48,369 nucleotides of DNA from Clostridiales bacterium (GTDB lineage: Bacteria; Bacillota; Clostridia; Oscillospirales; Acutalibacteraceae). The notes below the pieces were generated by a model. It was given only the letters and a program-made list of their open reading frames with translations, was not told where the DNA came from and ran no database searches. The DNA lies in NCBI GenBank assembly GCA_012517675.1, contig JAAYUL010000119.1:1-48369 (forward strand). The letters are read 5' to 3'. Numbering within the stretch: position 1 is the stretch's first letter; the number at the start of each line of letters is the position of its first letter. Both the position numbers and the translations under genes were made by a program. This document shows positions 7,612 through 15,361 of the stretch, piece by piece.

Positions 7612-7664
7612 ATACTTTTTGCGGCACTTTTTTATAGAATTGCAATAATGTGGCAAAAAAGTAT
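7612..7664 (+). promoter_or_regulatory. Inverted repeat upstream of the PTS regulator
   Basis: Arms ATACTTTTTGCGGCAC (7612-7627) and GTGGCAAAAAAGTAT (7650-7664) are imperfect inverse complements around a 22-base AT-rich centre. It lies about 57 bases upstream of the regulator's -10 box. It could be an operator or a transcript hairpin; function unproven. Confidence 0.35.
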
Positions 7665-7714
7665 ATTGAATAGCTAAAATTGTGTCATCGAAATCAGCAT
7701 TATTTTTGCAAAAT

Positions 7715-7726
7715 AAATGATATAAT
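7715..7726 (+). promoter_or_regulatory. Extended -10 promoter of the PTS regulator
   Basis: TGATATAAT, with TATAAT at 7721-7726, is a perfect extended -10 box, but no good -35 hexamer lies at the right distance. This would fit a promoter needing an activator. Confidence 0.5.
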
Positions 7727-7749
7727 TAAACTTGGAGGGAGTTAATTAT

Positions 7750-9744
7750 ATGTTAAGCAAACGGGAGCGAAAAATTCTCCAGATTCTAAACAATCAAAAA
7801 AATTACATAACGATCAATATGATTGCGGAAGAAATCCATTTTTCGCCCAAAACAGTCCGGAATGATTTGATTGAGATTAAAGAATTTGTATTGCAGAACC
7901 AGCTTGGTGAGATTATAGCGAAACCGAAAAACGGCGTTAAATTAATCACGACAAATGAAAAATGGGATAAGCTTCAAAGTATCCTGAGCAATGATGATTC
8001 CATGATTCCGTGGGGCGTTCCTTTAGAAAAACGCAAATATGAAATTTGCAGAATATTGCTTCAAAAATCAAAAGTCAATATGGCGGAAATTGAGAGGCAG
8101 TTATATATTGGAAGGTCCGGGGCCGAAAAGGCTTTGGAAGAAGCGGAAAAATGGCTGAACGGCAAAAACATCAAGGTGTGCAAAATCCGGGGGAAGGGCC
8201 TACAGGTTGTCTGCACGGAATTTTCACGCAGACTTGCGTTTCTGGAGCTGTTTTTTGCGTTGAACAAAGTCAACAGAAAATCGGCGTTTTTCAGGGAGTC
8301 CGATCCCCGTCTGCTGAGTGAGTTTTCTTTCTATTTAAAGGGCTTTAATATTTCCGACGTGATTCGCAGTGTGGATGAAACGGAAAAAAAATACGGATTT
8401 CACCTGGAATATAACTCCCGACAGCAACTTTTTTTTTTGATACCCTTCGTCCTTTTTCATAACAGGGCGGATTCCATCCTGGATGATCAGTTTTTATTAA
8501 ATCAATCGCCTTTCAATCGTCGAATCGCTGAAGATCTGGCAGCACGGCTGGAGAATAAATACCACACCGTGATTCCGCAGAACGAAAAAAAATACCTTGT
8601 TTTCTGCGTCAGCATATCCGAGATTCAAAAGTTTACCGACAGTGCAGGCTGTTTGGCCTGTGAAAACAACGAGCTTGAGTTCTTTGATTTTGTCAAACGG
8701 TTCATTGGCTTGATCAGCGAGATCATGGATATTAATCTGAAATCCGACGATATTCTGGAGCTTAATCTGTTTTTATACCTGAGATCGGCGGTTGAGCGTC
8801 TTCGGTACGGCATTCATCTTTCCAATCCTTTTTTGCCGAAGGTCAAAATTGAATATCCCAATATTTTTGCCATTGTTTGGGCGGCCAGTGTTCTGATTGA
8901 AAACGATATGGAAGTCGAAATAAGTGAAAACGAGATCGGTTTTCTGACCATTTACATGATCGGAGCGGTTGAGCGGGCGAATTCCAAAGTCAAAGCCAGC
9001 GTCCTTTGCAATTACGGCGCGGGCGTGTCTCAGCTGCTGAAACAGAAAATCGAAAGATTTATTCCCAATATACTGGTTTCCGACATTGTATCCGTTCAGG
9101 ACTCCGAAAAAGTGAGGAACAACGACTGCGATTTTGTCATTGCATCGGAAGATTTCGGAGCGACTTTCGGCGGTAAGGACACGGTGATCGTCGACAATTT
9201 CATCGTTCCCTATGATGTGAAGGAAATCGAGAAAAAAATTCTTGAGATACAAAGGCAAAAGATGAACCGCATCGCCAAGGAAGACGCCTTCTGGCATATC
9301 AAGCTTTTCGACAGTGCGTTTGTTCAGTTCCTGAACCAACCCTGCGACAAAAAGAGTTTGTTGAGCGAGATGTGCGCGCAGCTGGAAAAAAGAGGATTTG
9401 TGTCAAAAGGCTTTTTGGATTCGGTCCTCGACAGAGAGAGAGTCGCTTCCACCGGAATCGGAAAACAGGTTGCCATTCCGCACGGCTCTACCAAATTTAT
9501 TGTGCGCCCCATTATTTCCGTCGCTATTTTGAAGGAACCGATCCTCTGGAATGACAACGAGTGGGTGGATTTGATTTTCCTGCTTGCGCTGAAACCGGAC
9601 GGCGCGCTTCATATGAAATCACAGATTATGAAATTCTATTCCGTACTATCCACAGTGTTCGACGATGAAAAAAGTCTTAATTATGCAAAAAGCATCGGGA
9701 ATCCAAAAGAGTTCGCCGATTATATGAACCGGCTGACGGAATGA
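7750..9744 (+). CDS. MtlR/ManR-type PTS-controlled transcriptional activator
   Basis: 664 residues from the ATG at 7750, preceded by TTGGAGGGAG; an upstream in-frame TTG at 7732 overlaps that site and is rejected. Domains in order: helix-turn-helix near the N-terminus (KRERKILQILNNQ, then VRNDLIEI), a second helical DNA-binding region, two PTS regulation domains (about 190-400), an EIIB-like domain with the cysteine motif VLCNYGAGVSQ, and a C-terminal EIIA domain with the IPHG histidine. Proteins of this build activate sugar-PTS operons and are switched by phosphorylation from HPr and the EII components. The PTS genes it most likely controls begin 170 bases downstream on the same strand. Confidence 0.9.
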   Translation: MLSKRERKILQILNNQKNYITINMIAEEIHFSPKTVRNDLIEIKEFVLQNQLGEIIAKPKNGVKLITTNEKWDKLQSILSNDDSMIPWGVPLEKRKYEICRILLQKSKVNMAEIERQLYIGRSGAEKALEEAEKWLNGKNIKVCKIRGKGLQVVCTEFSRRLAFLELFFALNKVNRKSAFFRESDPRLLSEFSFYLKGFNISDVIRSVDETEKKYGFHLEYNSRQQLFFLIPFVLFHNRADSILDDQFLLNQSPFNRRIAEDLAARLENKYHTVIPQNEKKYLVFCVSISEIQKFTDSAGCLACENNELEFFDFVKRFIGLISEIMDINLKSDDILELNLFLYLRSAVERLRYGIHLSNPFLPKVKIEYPNIFAIVWAASVLIENDMEVEISENEIGFLTIYMIGAVERANSKVKASVLCNYGAGVSQLLKQKIERFIPNILVSDIVSVQDSEKVRNNDCDFVIASEDFGATFGGKDTVIVDNFIVPYDVKEIEKKILEIQRQKMNRIAKEDAFWHIKLFDSAFVQFLNQPCDKKSLLSEMCAQLEKRGFVSKGFLDSVLDRERVASTGIGKQVAIPHGSTKFIVRPIISVAILKEPILWNDNEWVDLIFLLALKPDGALHMKSQIMKFYSVLSTVFDDEKSLNYAKSIGNPKEFADYMNRLTE

Positions 9745-9914
9745 TTGTTTCGATTGAGCAACTTGGGTTTCAATTCGGAACCGCATGGATCGCTCGTCGG
9801 CAGTAATTGTCAACAAGGAAATAAAATATCCAAACGGCGCTTCCACAGGTTCTGTTAAGCCGGAAGGGTGTTTTTGTTCCCTGTTATAAAAATTCATAAT
9901 ATGGAGGGGTAAAA

Positions 9915-10385
9915 GTGATTGGCGACATGCTGAAACCGGAAGCTGTATTTTTAGGGGTCGAAGTACCGGACCACAAGAAAAAAAGCGCGTTAAAAACGGT
10001 GAGCAAATTGTGTGCGCAGTACAGTGGACTGAAAGAAAATGTCCTCCTGAAAACATTCATGGGCCGTGAAAAAGTGGAATCGACCGGATTTGGGGGAGGC
10101 GTTGCGATTCCTCACGCAAAAATGGATCATCTGGAAAAGCCTTTTATTGCCATTGTGCGTTTCGCAGAACCGGTCGAATGGGACTCCATCGACGGGGAAC
10201 CGGTGAAGGTTGCGATTGCGCTGGTTATGCCGAGAGTGGATGCGGACAACACGCATTTGCAGGTCCTGTCTAATTTTTCCCGGAAACTGGCGGACGACTC
10301 CTTTATCGAACATATCCTCAATGATGAAAATCCCGAAGAACTGTGCAGCTATATTGTAGAACAGATGGGGGATGAATCAAAATGA
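9915..10385 (+). CDS. PTS fructose/mannitol-type EIIA
   Basis: 156 residues, a single PTS EIIA type-2 domain. The phospho-accepting residue is H67 in GGVAIPHAKMDH, with the conserved ESTGFG just before it. It passes phosphate from HPr to the EIIB domain encoded by the next gene. The GTG start at 9915 follows ATGGAGGGGT. The stop overlaps the next start by 4 bases (ATGA), so the two are translationally coupled. The sugar cannot be read from EIIA; its partner is of the fructose group. Confidence 0.92.
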   Translation: MIGDMLKPEAVFLGVEVPDHKKKSALKTVSKLCAQYSGLKENVLLKTFMGREKVESTGFGGGVAIPHAKMDHLEKPFIAIVRFAEPVEWDSIDGEPVKVAIALVMPRVDADNTHLQVLSNFSRKLADDSFIEHILNDENPEELCSYIVEQMGDESK

Positions 10386-11791
10386 AAATTGTTGGTGTGA
10401 CAAAGTGCCCGGTTGGAATTGCGCATACATATCTGGCGGCCGAAAAGCTCGACAAAGCAGGCAAAAAATTGCAGCATGAGATCAAGGTGGAAACACAGGG
10501 CGCGCAGGGTACGGAAAACAAACTGACCGATGAGGAAATTGCGCAGGCCGATTATGTGGTGATTGCGGCCGATGCCGCAATTGAGGGGAAAGACCGGTTT
10601 GTCGGCAAAAAGGTCCTTGAAATACCGATCAAAGAAGTGATCCGGGACGCTGCCGCTGTGATCAACAGCCTGGGAAACCGCTCCAAAGTGTACGAGCAGA
10701 CCAAAACGGAAGAAGGTACGGAAAAACGCGGCGCAAGCGGTGTAAGCGGCGGAAAAGGCGCCATGAAGCAGCTGATGAACGGCGTGTCGTACATGATACC
10801 GTTTGTTGTTGTCGGCGGTTTGTTTATTGCGATTTCCATTTCCTTCGGCGGCACTCCCACTGCCAAGGGAATGGTGATTAATTCCGAATTCTGGAACAGG
10901 GTAAGCGCGATCGGCAGCATCGGCTTCAACCTGATGATCCCGATTCTTGCCGGATTTGTCGCGTTCGCCATTTCCGGAAGAGCCGCGTTGGCGCCCGCCA
11001 TGATTTCCGCCATGGTGGCAAACAACAAGGATATTTTGGGAACGAGCGCCGGAACAGGCTTCATCGGCGCGATTCTGGTCGGCTATATGGCCGGCTACCT
11101 TGTAAAATGGATGAATACCTGGAAAATTCCGAAAAGCATCCGGCCGGTCATGCCGATTTTCGTCATACCGATTCTGGGTACCGGCATTATTTCGGCGGCA
11201 TTGATTTTTGTTCTGGGCGCACCGATTTCCTGGTTCATGACGGCGCTGCAGAATATTCTGAACGTTTTGTCCAAGAATTCGGCAACGGCTATTCCGCTTG
11301 GCTTGCTCCTGGGAGCGATGATCGGGTTTGATATGGGCGGCCCGATCAACAAAGTGGCGTTCTTGTTCGGCACGGCGTCTATTGTGTCGGGCACGCCGCA
11401 GATTATGGGCGCGGTTGCATGCGCAATCCCGGTGCCCCCTCTGGCGATGGGCCTGGCAACGCTGATCGACAAAAAATGTTTTGACGATGAAGAGCAGGCC
11501 GCCGGTGTGCCCGCGCTGCTGATGGGCCTGATCGGCATCTCGGAAGGCGCCATTCCGTTCGCGGCGTCTGACCCCAAGCGTGTTATCCCGAGCAATATTA
11601 TCGGCGCCAGTATTGCCGGCGCCATTGGAATGGTGCTCGGCATTACGGACGCGGTTCCCCATGGCGGTCCGATCGTCGGCTTCCTCGGCGCCACAAACAA
11701 TCTTGCGCTGTTCCTGCTGACCATTGTGATCGGATCTGTCATAACGGCCGTGCTGACTGTTTTCTTAAAAAGAAGAAAAGTGAAAGCTTAA
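10382..11791 (+). CDS. PTS fructose-family EIIBC permease
   Basis: 469 residues. The N-terminal EIIB domain (1-about 100) carries the phosphocysteine C9 in VTKCPVGIAHTYLAAEKL, diagnostic of the fructose family. After a charged linker (about 105-125), the EIIC membrane domain (about 130-465) has 8-10 helices and the conserved AFAISGRAALAPAMI and GFDMGGPINKVAF segments. It imports and phosphorylates a hexose, most likely fructose or a related sugar such as mannose. No 1-phosphofructokinase or other catabolic gene lies nearby to decide. It shares an ATGA overlap with the EIIA gene and is followed by HPr 33 bases on. Confidence 0.93.
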   Translation: MKIVGVTKCPVGIAHTYLAAEKLDKAGKKLQHEIKVETQGAQGTENKLTDEEIAQADYVVIAADAAIEGKDRFVGKKVLEIPIKEVIRDAAAVINSLGNRSKVYEQTKTEEGTEKRGASGVSGGKGAMKQLMNGVSYMIPFVVVGGLFIAISISFGGTPTAKGMVINSEFWNRVSAIGSIGFNLMIPILAGFVAFAISGRAALAPAMISAMVANNKDILGTSAGTGFIGAILVGYMAGYLVKWMNTWKIPKSIRPVMPIFVIPILGTGIISAALIFVLGAPISWFMTALQNILNVLSKNSATAIPLGLLLGAMIGFDMGGPINKVAFLFGTASIVSGTPQIMGAVACAIPVPPLAMGLATLIDKKCFDDEEQAAGVPALLMGLIGISEGAIPFAASDPKRVIPSNIIGASIAGAIGMVLGITDAVPHGGPIVGFLGATNNLALFLLTIVIGSVITAVLTVFLKRRKVKA

Positions 11792-11824
11792 TCTAACAAA
11801 TTTGTAAGGAGCGAAAGAATTATT

Positions 11825-12082
11825 ATGCAGAATTTTGTTTATACCGTTACGGACCCGGAGGGTCTTCATGCACGTCCGGCGGGCTTATTGGTAAAATGTG
11901 CCCAGTCGTGCGGTTCCGATGTCAAAATTACGTTAAACGGCAGGACGGCCGATGCGAAACGCCTTTTTGCCGTGATGGGCCTTTGTGTGAAGCAAAATGA
12001 TCAGATGGCTTTCGCGGTCGAAGGATCCGATGAAGCGGCCGACTGCGAAAAACTGAAGGCATTTTGTGAAGCCAACCTTTAA
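11825..12082 (+). CDS. HPr-like phosphocarrier with Arg at position 46
   Basis: 85 residues, colinear with HPr. The catalytic H15 is present in PEGLHARPAG, so phosphate transfer from enzyme I should work. The regulatory site, Ser46 in KSIMGVMSL of Bacillus HPr, reads KRLFAVMGL here, placing Arg at 46. It therefore cannot be phosphorylated by HPr kinase and should not act as a CcpA co-repressor. It also carries several extra cysteines. The gene sits between EIIBC and enzyme I (12 bases to ptsI), suggesting an HPr dedicated to this system and insulated from catabolite control. A canonical HPr is expected elsewhere in the genome. The ATG follows AAGGAGCGAAAG. Confidence 0.92.
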   Translation: MQNFVYTVTDPEGLHARPAGLLVKCAQSCGSDVKITLNGRTADAKRLFAVMGLCVKQNDQMAFAVEGSDEAADCEKLKAFCEANL

Positions 12083-12094
12083 AAGGTGATTCAA

Positions 12095-13723
12095 ATGAAA
12101 AAACTCAATGGAATCGGTGCCTCTGGTGGTATCATCATGGGGCGCGTGGCGTTTCACCGCAGCGGAAACGCTCAAATTGAAAAGCGCCGGATTGAGGATG
12201 TAAAGGGCGAGCTTTCCCGTTTGGAAACAGCAAAAAAAGAGGCGTTGGGCTTTCTGAATGAAATTTATCTGACGTCTTTGAAACGGGTCGGAGAAAAGGA
12301 TTCCATGATTTTTCAGATCCATATGATGATGCTTCAGGACGAGGATTTTCTGGATGCGATCAAGAATAAAATCGAACGGGAGCAGGTCAATGCGGAATAT
12401 GCGGTGTGGGCGGTCGGCCAGGAGTTCGCGGCACGGTTCGCCCAGATGGATTCCGAGTATATGCGCGGCAGACAGGCGGACGTGATCGACATATCCAAGC
12501 GCCTGATCCAGTATCTGGACGACAGGATGGCGTACGGCCCGGCGCAGATGGATGAGCCGTCCATTCTGGCGGCGGAAGACCTGTCCCCGAGCGAAACCAT
12601 GCAAATGGACAAAGCAAAGCTGTTGGCGATCATCACGCGCGGCGGTTCCAAAACCTCCCACTCCGCTATTCTGTCAAGGACAATGGGAATTCCGTCCGTC
12701 GTCGGGCTGGAAAACGGCTTTGAAGAGCTGAAAAACGGCGTGACCGTCATTGTTGACGGCACTTCCGGAGAGGTCATTGTGGAGCCGGATGAAAACGCTG
12801 TTGCAGATTATGAAAAGCAGCGCAAAGAATATCTGGACAGCCAGCAAAGGCTGCGGCAGGTTCTAACCTCCAAGGTCGTTACGAAAGACGGCAGGACGGT
12901 GGCGATCAATGCCAATATCGGGCACCCCGGCGATGTGGAAAGCGTATTGAAAAACGGGGCGGACGGCATTGGGCTGTTCCGCAGTGAGTTTTTGTACATG
13001 GGACACGACGCTTTGCCTTCGGAGGAAGAACAGTTTCAGGCGTATAAGCATGTGCTTGAAAAAATGGATGGGAAACCGGTGATTGTCCGCACATTCGACA
13101 TTGGCGCGGATAAACGGGTGCCGTATCTGAATTTGCCGGAGGAAGACAACCCCGCGCTCGGCTACCGGGCTATCCGCATCTGCCTCAACCGGAAAGAGCT
13201 TTTCTGGACACAGCTCCGGGCCTTGCTCCGCGCTTCGGCGTTCGGGAATCTGGAGATCATGTTCCCGATGATCATCTCCGTCGATGAGCTGACGGCGGCC
13301 AAGGCGATGGTGGAGGAAGTGAAATCGAGTCTGGCCGCGGAAAGCATTGCGGTTGCGCAGGACATTAAGATCGGAATCATGGTGGAAACACCGGCGGCGG
13401 TCATGATGAGCGAAGAGCTTGCGGAAGAGTGCGACTTTTTCAGCGTAGGAACCAATGATTTGACGCAGTATACGCTGGCGGTGGACCGCATGAACGGAAA
13501 AATCTCAAAGCTGTACAACCCGCGTCATCCCGCCGTCCTGAAAATGATTCGGATGGCTGCGGAAAATGCGCACAAGGCCGGAATCTGGATCGGCATCTGC
13601 GGAGAATCCGCCGCGGACCCCGAGTTGACCGAAGCATATTTGGAAATGGGGATCGACGAGCTGTCCGTAGCGCCGTCGTCCGTTTTGGAACTGAGGGACC
13701 ACTGCCTGAATCTGGTGAAATAA
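12095..13723 (+). CDS. ptsI: PTS enzyme I (phosphoenolpyruvate-protein phosphotransferase)
   Basis: 542 residues from ATG 12095, which follows AAAAGGTGA; GTG at 12086 lies inside that site and is rejected. The N-terminal HPr-binding and phosphohistidine domains carry H189 in TRGGSKTSHSAI, the residue that takes phosphate from PEP. The C-terminal PEP-binding barrel shows GADGIGLFRSEFLYM, the FRTFDIGADK-like segment, and the catalytic NDLTQYTLAVDR and GICGE motifs. Slightly shorter than typical enzyme I (about 570) but complete. Together with the preceding genes this makes a full phosphorelay (EI, HPr, EIIA, EIIBC) in one operon, whereas ptsHI usually stands apart from sugar-specific genes. Confidence 0.95.
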   Translation: MKKLNGIGASGGIIMGRVAFHRSGNAQIEKRRIEDVKGELSRLETAKKEALGFLNEIYLTSLKRVGEKDSMIFQIHMMMLQDEDFLDAIKNKIEREQVNAEYAVWAVGQEFAARFAQMDSEYMRGRQADVIDISKRLIQYLDDRMAYGPAQMDEPSILAAEDLSPSETMQMDKAKLLAIITRGGSKTSHSAILSRTMGIPSVVGLENGFEELKNGVTVIVDGTSGEVIVEPDENAVADYEKQRKEYLDSQQRLRQVLTSKVVTKDGRTVAINANIGHPGDVESVLKNGADGIGLFRSEFLYMGHDALPSEEEQFQAYKHVLEKMDGKPVIVRTFDIGADKRVPYLNLPEEDNPALGYRAIRICLNRKELFWTQLRALLRASAFGNLEIMFPMIISVDELTAAKAMVEEVKSSLAAESIAVAQDIKIGIMVETPAAVMMSEELAEECDFFSVGTNDLTQYTLAVDRMNGKISKLYNPRHPAVLKMIRMAAENAHKAGIWIGICGESAADPELTEAYLEMGIDELSVAPSSVLELRDHCLNLVK

Positions 13724-13810
13724 TGGAGGCCCGTCTGCTGTTGTAAAACAGGAGGAACCGGTGTAACGCTATTTCCCGCGATATCGGGATTCGAACATAG
13801 GAACATACGG

Positions 13811-13856
13811 AAAAACGCCGTCCGGGTCGGTTCAGCCTTCCCGGGCGGCGCTTTTT
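13811..13856. terminator. Bidirectional terminator between ptsI and cooT
   Basis: AAAAACGCCGTCCGGG (13811-13826) and CCCGGGCGGCG-CTTTTT (13840-13855) form a strong GC stem with A and T tracts on both sides. It can therefore end the plus-strand PTS operon and the minus-strand nickel operon. Confidence 0.9.
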
Positions 13857-13874
13857 CACGATTTTTTCCGTATT

Positions 13875-14063
13875 CTATTCCAAGATAATCCTGTGTTCCA
13901 CCAGATGCATTTCTTTGATCCGCGCCCGAACCGTTTTCCGTTCCCCATAAATATTTTCCAGATAAATTTTATCCTGTTCCAAAGGGACTACCTTGTCGAC
14001 CGCATCCAGCAGAAGGAGTTCTTCGCCGTCGGGCTCCAGTAAAAACACGTTGGCTTCACACAT
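13875..14063 (-). CDS. cooT: CooT-family nickel-binding protein
   Basis: 62 residues, matching the CooT family from end to end: it starts MCEANV with the conserved Cys2, and ends with IYGERKTVRARIKEMHLVEHRIILE. In Rhodospirillum rubrum, CooT is a small dimeric Ni(II)-binding protein that helps nickel insertion into carbon monoxide dehydrogenase, with Cys2 involved in binding. Here it overlaps the upstream DUF3842 gene by 8 bases and lies downstream of a Ni/Co ECF transporter, which supports a nickel role. The ATG at 14063 follows GGGGGGAAGAAA. No CODH or hydrogenase gene is in the window, so the receiving enzyme is unknown. Confidence 0.88.
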   Translation of the reverse strand: MCEANVFLLEPDGEELLLLDAVDKVVPLEQDKIYLENIYGERKTVRARIKEMHLVEHRIILE

Positions 14064-14481
14064 TTTCTTCCCCCCTGATCAGACTTTTCACAAAATGAAC
14101 GGCATGGCTGATATGGTGGGGCAGCGGTTCGCTGCCGACTCCCATCACATAAAGATTGCACCGGTTCAGCGGAATCAGCACCTTTTTGGCGGGGCTTTCC
14201 GCAACGGCGCGCGCCATGGCGGGAGTCAGCTCTCCCAGCATGGAATTCGCGGCAACAATCGCAATGCTGCCGATCACCACGTCTGCCTTCGGCGCATTGA
14301 ACACAATGGCGTTTTCTCCGGTAGCGCCTTCATTCGCGCCGGCACGCAGCATTTGGGAGGTCGCAAGGGCGTTCGTCCCGAGGGCCAGAATCGAAAGGTC
14401 GTCCCCGAGTTCCGCGCGAAGCATTTCAATGATTGCCTTGCCGATTCCTCCGCCCTGACCGTCTATTACGGCAATCCGCAT
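14056..14481 (-). CDS. DUF3842 protein, candidate nickel-handling factor
   Basis: 141 residues, DUF3842 family. The N-terminus has a Rossmann-like nucleotide-binding start (MRIAVIDGQGGGIGKAI), followed by alternating strands and helices with LGTNALAT and GSIAIVAANSMLGE. The C-terminal third has C108 (LNRCN) and a histidine cluster, H122-H123-xx-H126-xx-H129, which could be a metal site. It overlaps cooT and lies 97 bases after the transporter ATPase gene, with its own near-consensus promoter in that gap. Function is unknown; the setting suggests a role in nickel storage, sensing or delivery, and that is inference only. The ATG at 14481 is preceded by GGATGGTGG. Confidence 0.85.
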   Translation of the reverse strand: MRIAVIDGQGGGIGKAIIEMLRAELGDDLSILALGTNALATSQMLRAGANEGATGENAIVFNAPKADVVIGSIAIVAANSMLGELTPAMARAVAESPAKKVLIPLNRCNLYVMGVGSEPLPHHISHAVHFVKSLIRGEENV

Positions 14482-14534
14482 TCAACCACCATCCATCCGC
14501 CGGAAGCATCTTCCGAAATTTTTCGAACGAATCC

Positions 14535-14563
14535 ATTGTATGCTTCCTGCGGACAAATGTCAA
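14535..14563 (-). promoter_or_regulatory. Promoter of DUF3842-cooT
   Basis: On the minus strand, a perfect TTGACA (14558-14563), a 17-base spacer and TACAAT (14535-14540). It lies in the gap after the ATPase gene, so DUF3842 and cooT can be expressed apart from the transporter. Confidence 0.75.
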
Positions 14564-14578
14564 AGGAATTCCATCCTT

Positions 14579-15361
14579 TCAGGAAAAGTCGATCGTATCC
14601 GGATAAGAATCGTCCACCAGATTGACCGCTTTAAGCAATTCGGTGTTTTTCATCAGATCGTTCACCGGACCGTCCGCCGCAACGGCGTGATCCTCTCCAA
14701 GCAGAACCGCGCGGTCCGCAACGCGGGCGGCAAGCTCTAAATGGTGCGTGGAGGTGATCAGCGTTCTGCCCGCTCCCGAAAGGGACTGCAGCAAACGCAG
14801 GAGCCAGACCTGCGTGCGCGGGTCAAGTCCGTTGGTTGGCTCGTCCAGAATCAGAACCTCCGGGTTCATGACAAGGACGGAGGCGAGCGCGACCTTTTTC
14901 TTTTCTCCGCCGCTCAGCTGGAACGGCGTCCGCTGCGCAAGCGGCTCAATGCCGAGCATCCGCATCATGTCCCGTGTCCGTTCGGTTACCGCCTGCGGCG
15001 GGAGCGCCTGCTGCTGCAGGCCGAAGGCGATTTCTTCCTCCACCGTGCTGCAGAAAAGCTGGACGTCCGAATCCTGAAAAATAAAGCCCACCCGCCTGTG
15101 GTACGAAAGGGCAAAGCGGTCGTCGTTCATCCGTTTTTCCGTGACGGCGGCACCGAAGGCGGTAAACCGGCCTTTCTGCGGGAAAAGCAGCCCGGCGAAA
15201 AGCTTCAGAAGCGTCGATTTTCCGCTTCCGTTCGCACCGAGGATACAAATCCGTTCTCCGGCCCGGAACGCGACATCGATGCCGCAAAGGGACGGCGCCC
15301 GACCCGGGTAGGAATATTCGGCGTGGTTCAGTTCAAATAGCGTTTCAGTCGGGTTGCTCAA
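14579..15361 (-). CDS. cbiO: Nickel/cobalt ECF transporter ATPase (CbiO/NikO)
   Basis: 260 residues from a TTG at 15361, preceded by GCGGAGGAG; this start overlaps the CbiQ stop (TTGA). A longer frame reaching 15487 would overlap cbiQ by about 130 bases and is not believed. ABC ATPase signatures: Walker A GANGSGKST (about 42-50), signature LSGGEKKKVALA, Walker B VLILDEPTNGLDP, and an H-loop in TSTHHLE. It powers uptake of Ni or Co ions together with CbiQ and CbiM. The order on the minus strand is cbiM-cbiQ-cbiO. Confidence 0.93.
   Translation of the reverse strand: MSNPTETLFELNHAEYSYPGRAPSLCGIDVAFRAGERICILGANGSGKSTLLKLFAGLLFPQKGRFTAFGAAVTEKRMNDDRFALSYHRRVGFIFQDSDVQLFCSTVEEEIAFGLQQQALPPQAVTERTRDMMRMLGIEPLAQRTPFQLSGGEKKKVALASVLVMNPEVLILDEPTNGLDPRTQVWLLRLLQSLSGAGRTLITSTHHLELAARVADRAVLLGEDHAVAADGPVNDLMKNTELLKAVNLVDDSYPDTIDFS

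Noticed and set aside
10349-11662. Minus-strand frame of 437 codons opposite the EIIBC gene
   Set aside because: Antisense of a well-supported PTS permease; composition dominated by Arg, Asn and His.
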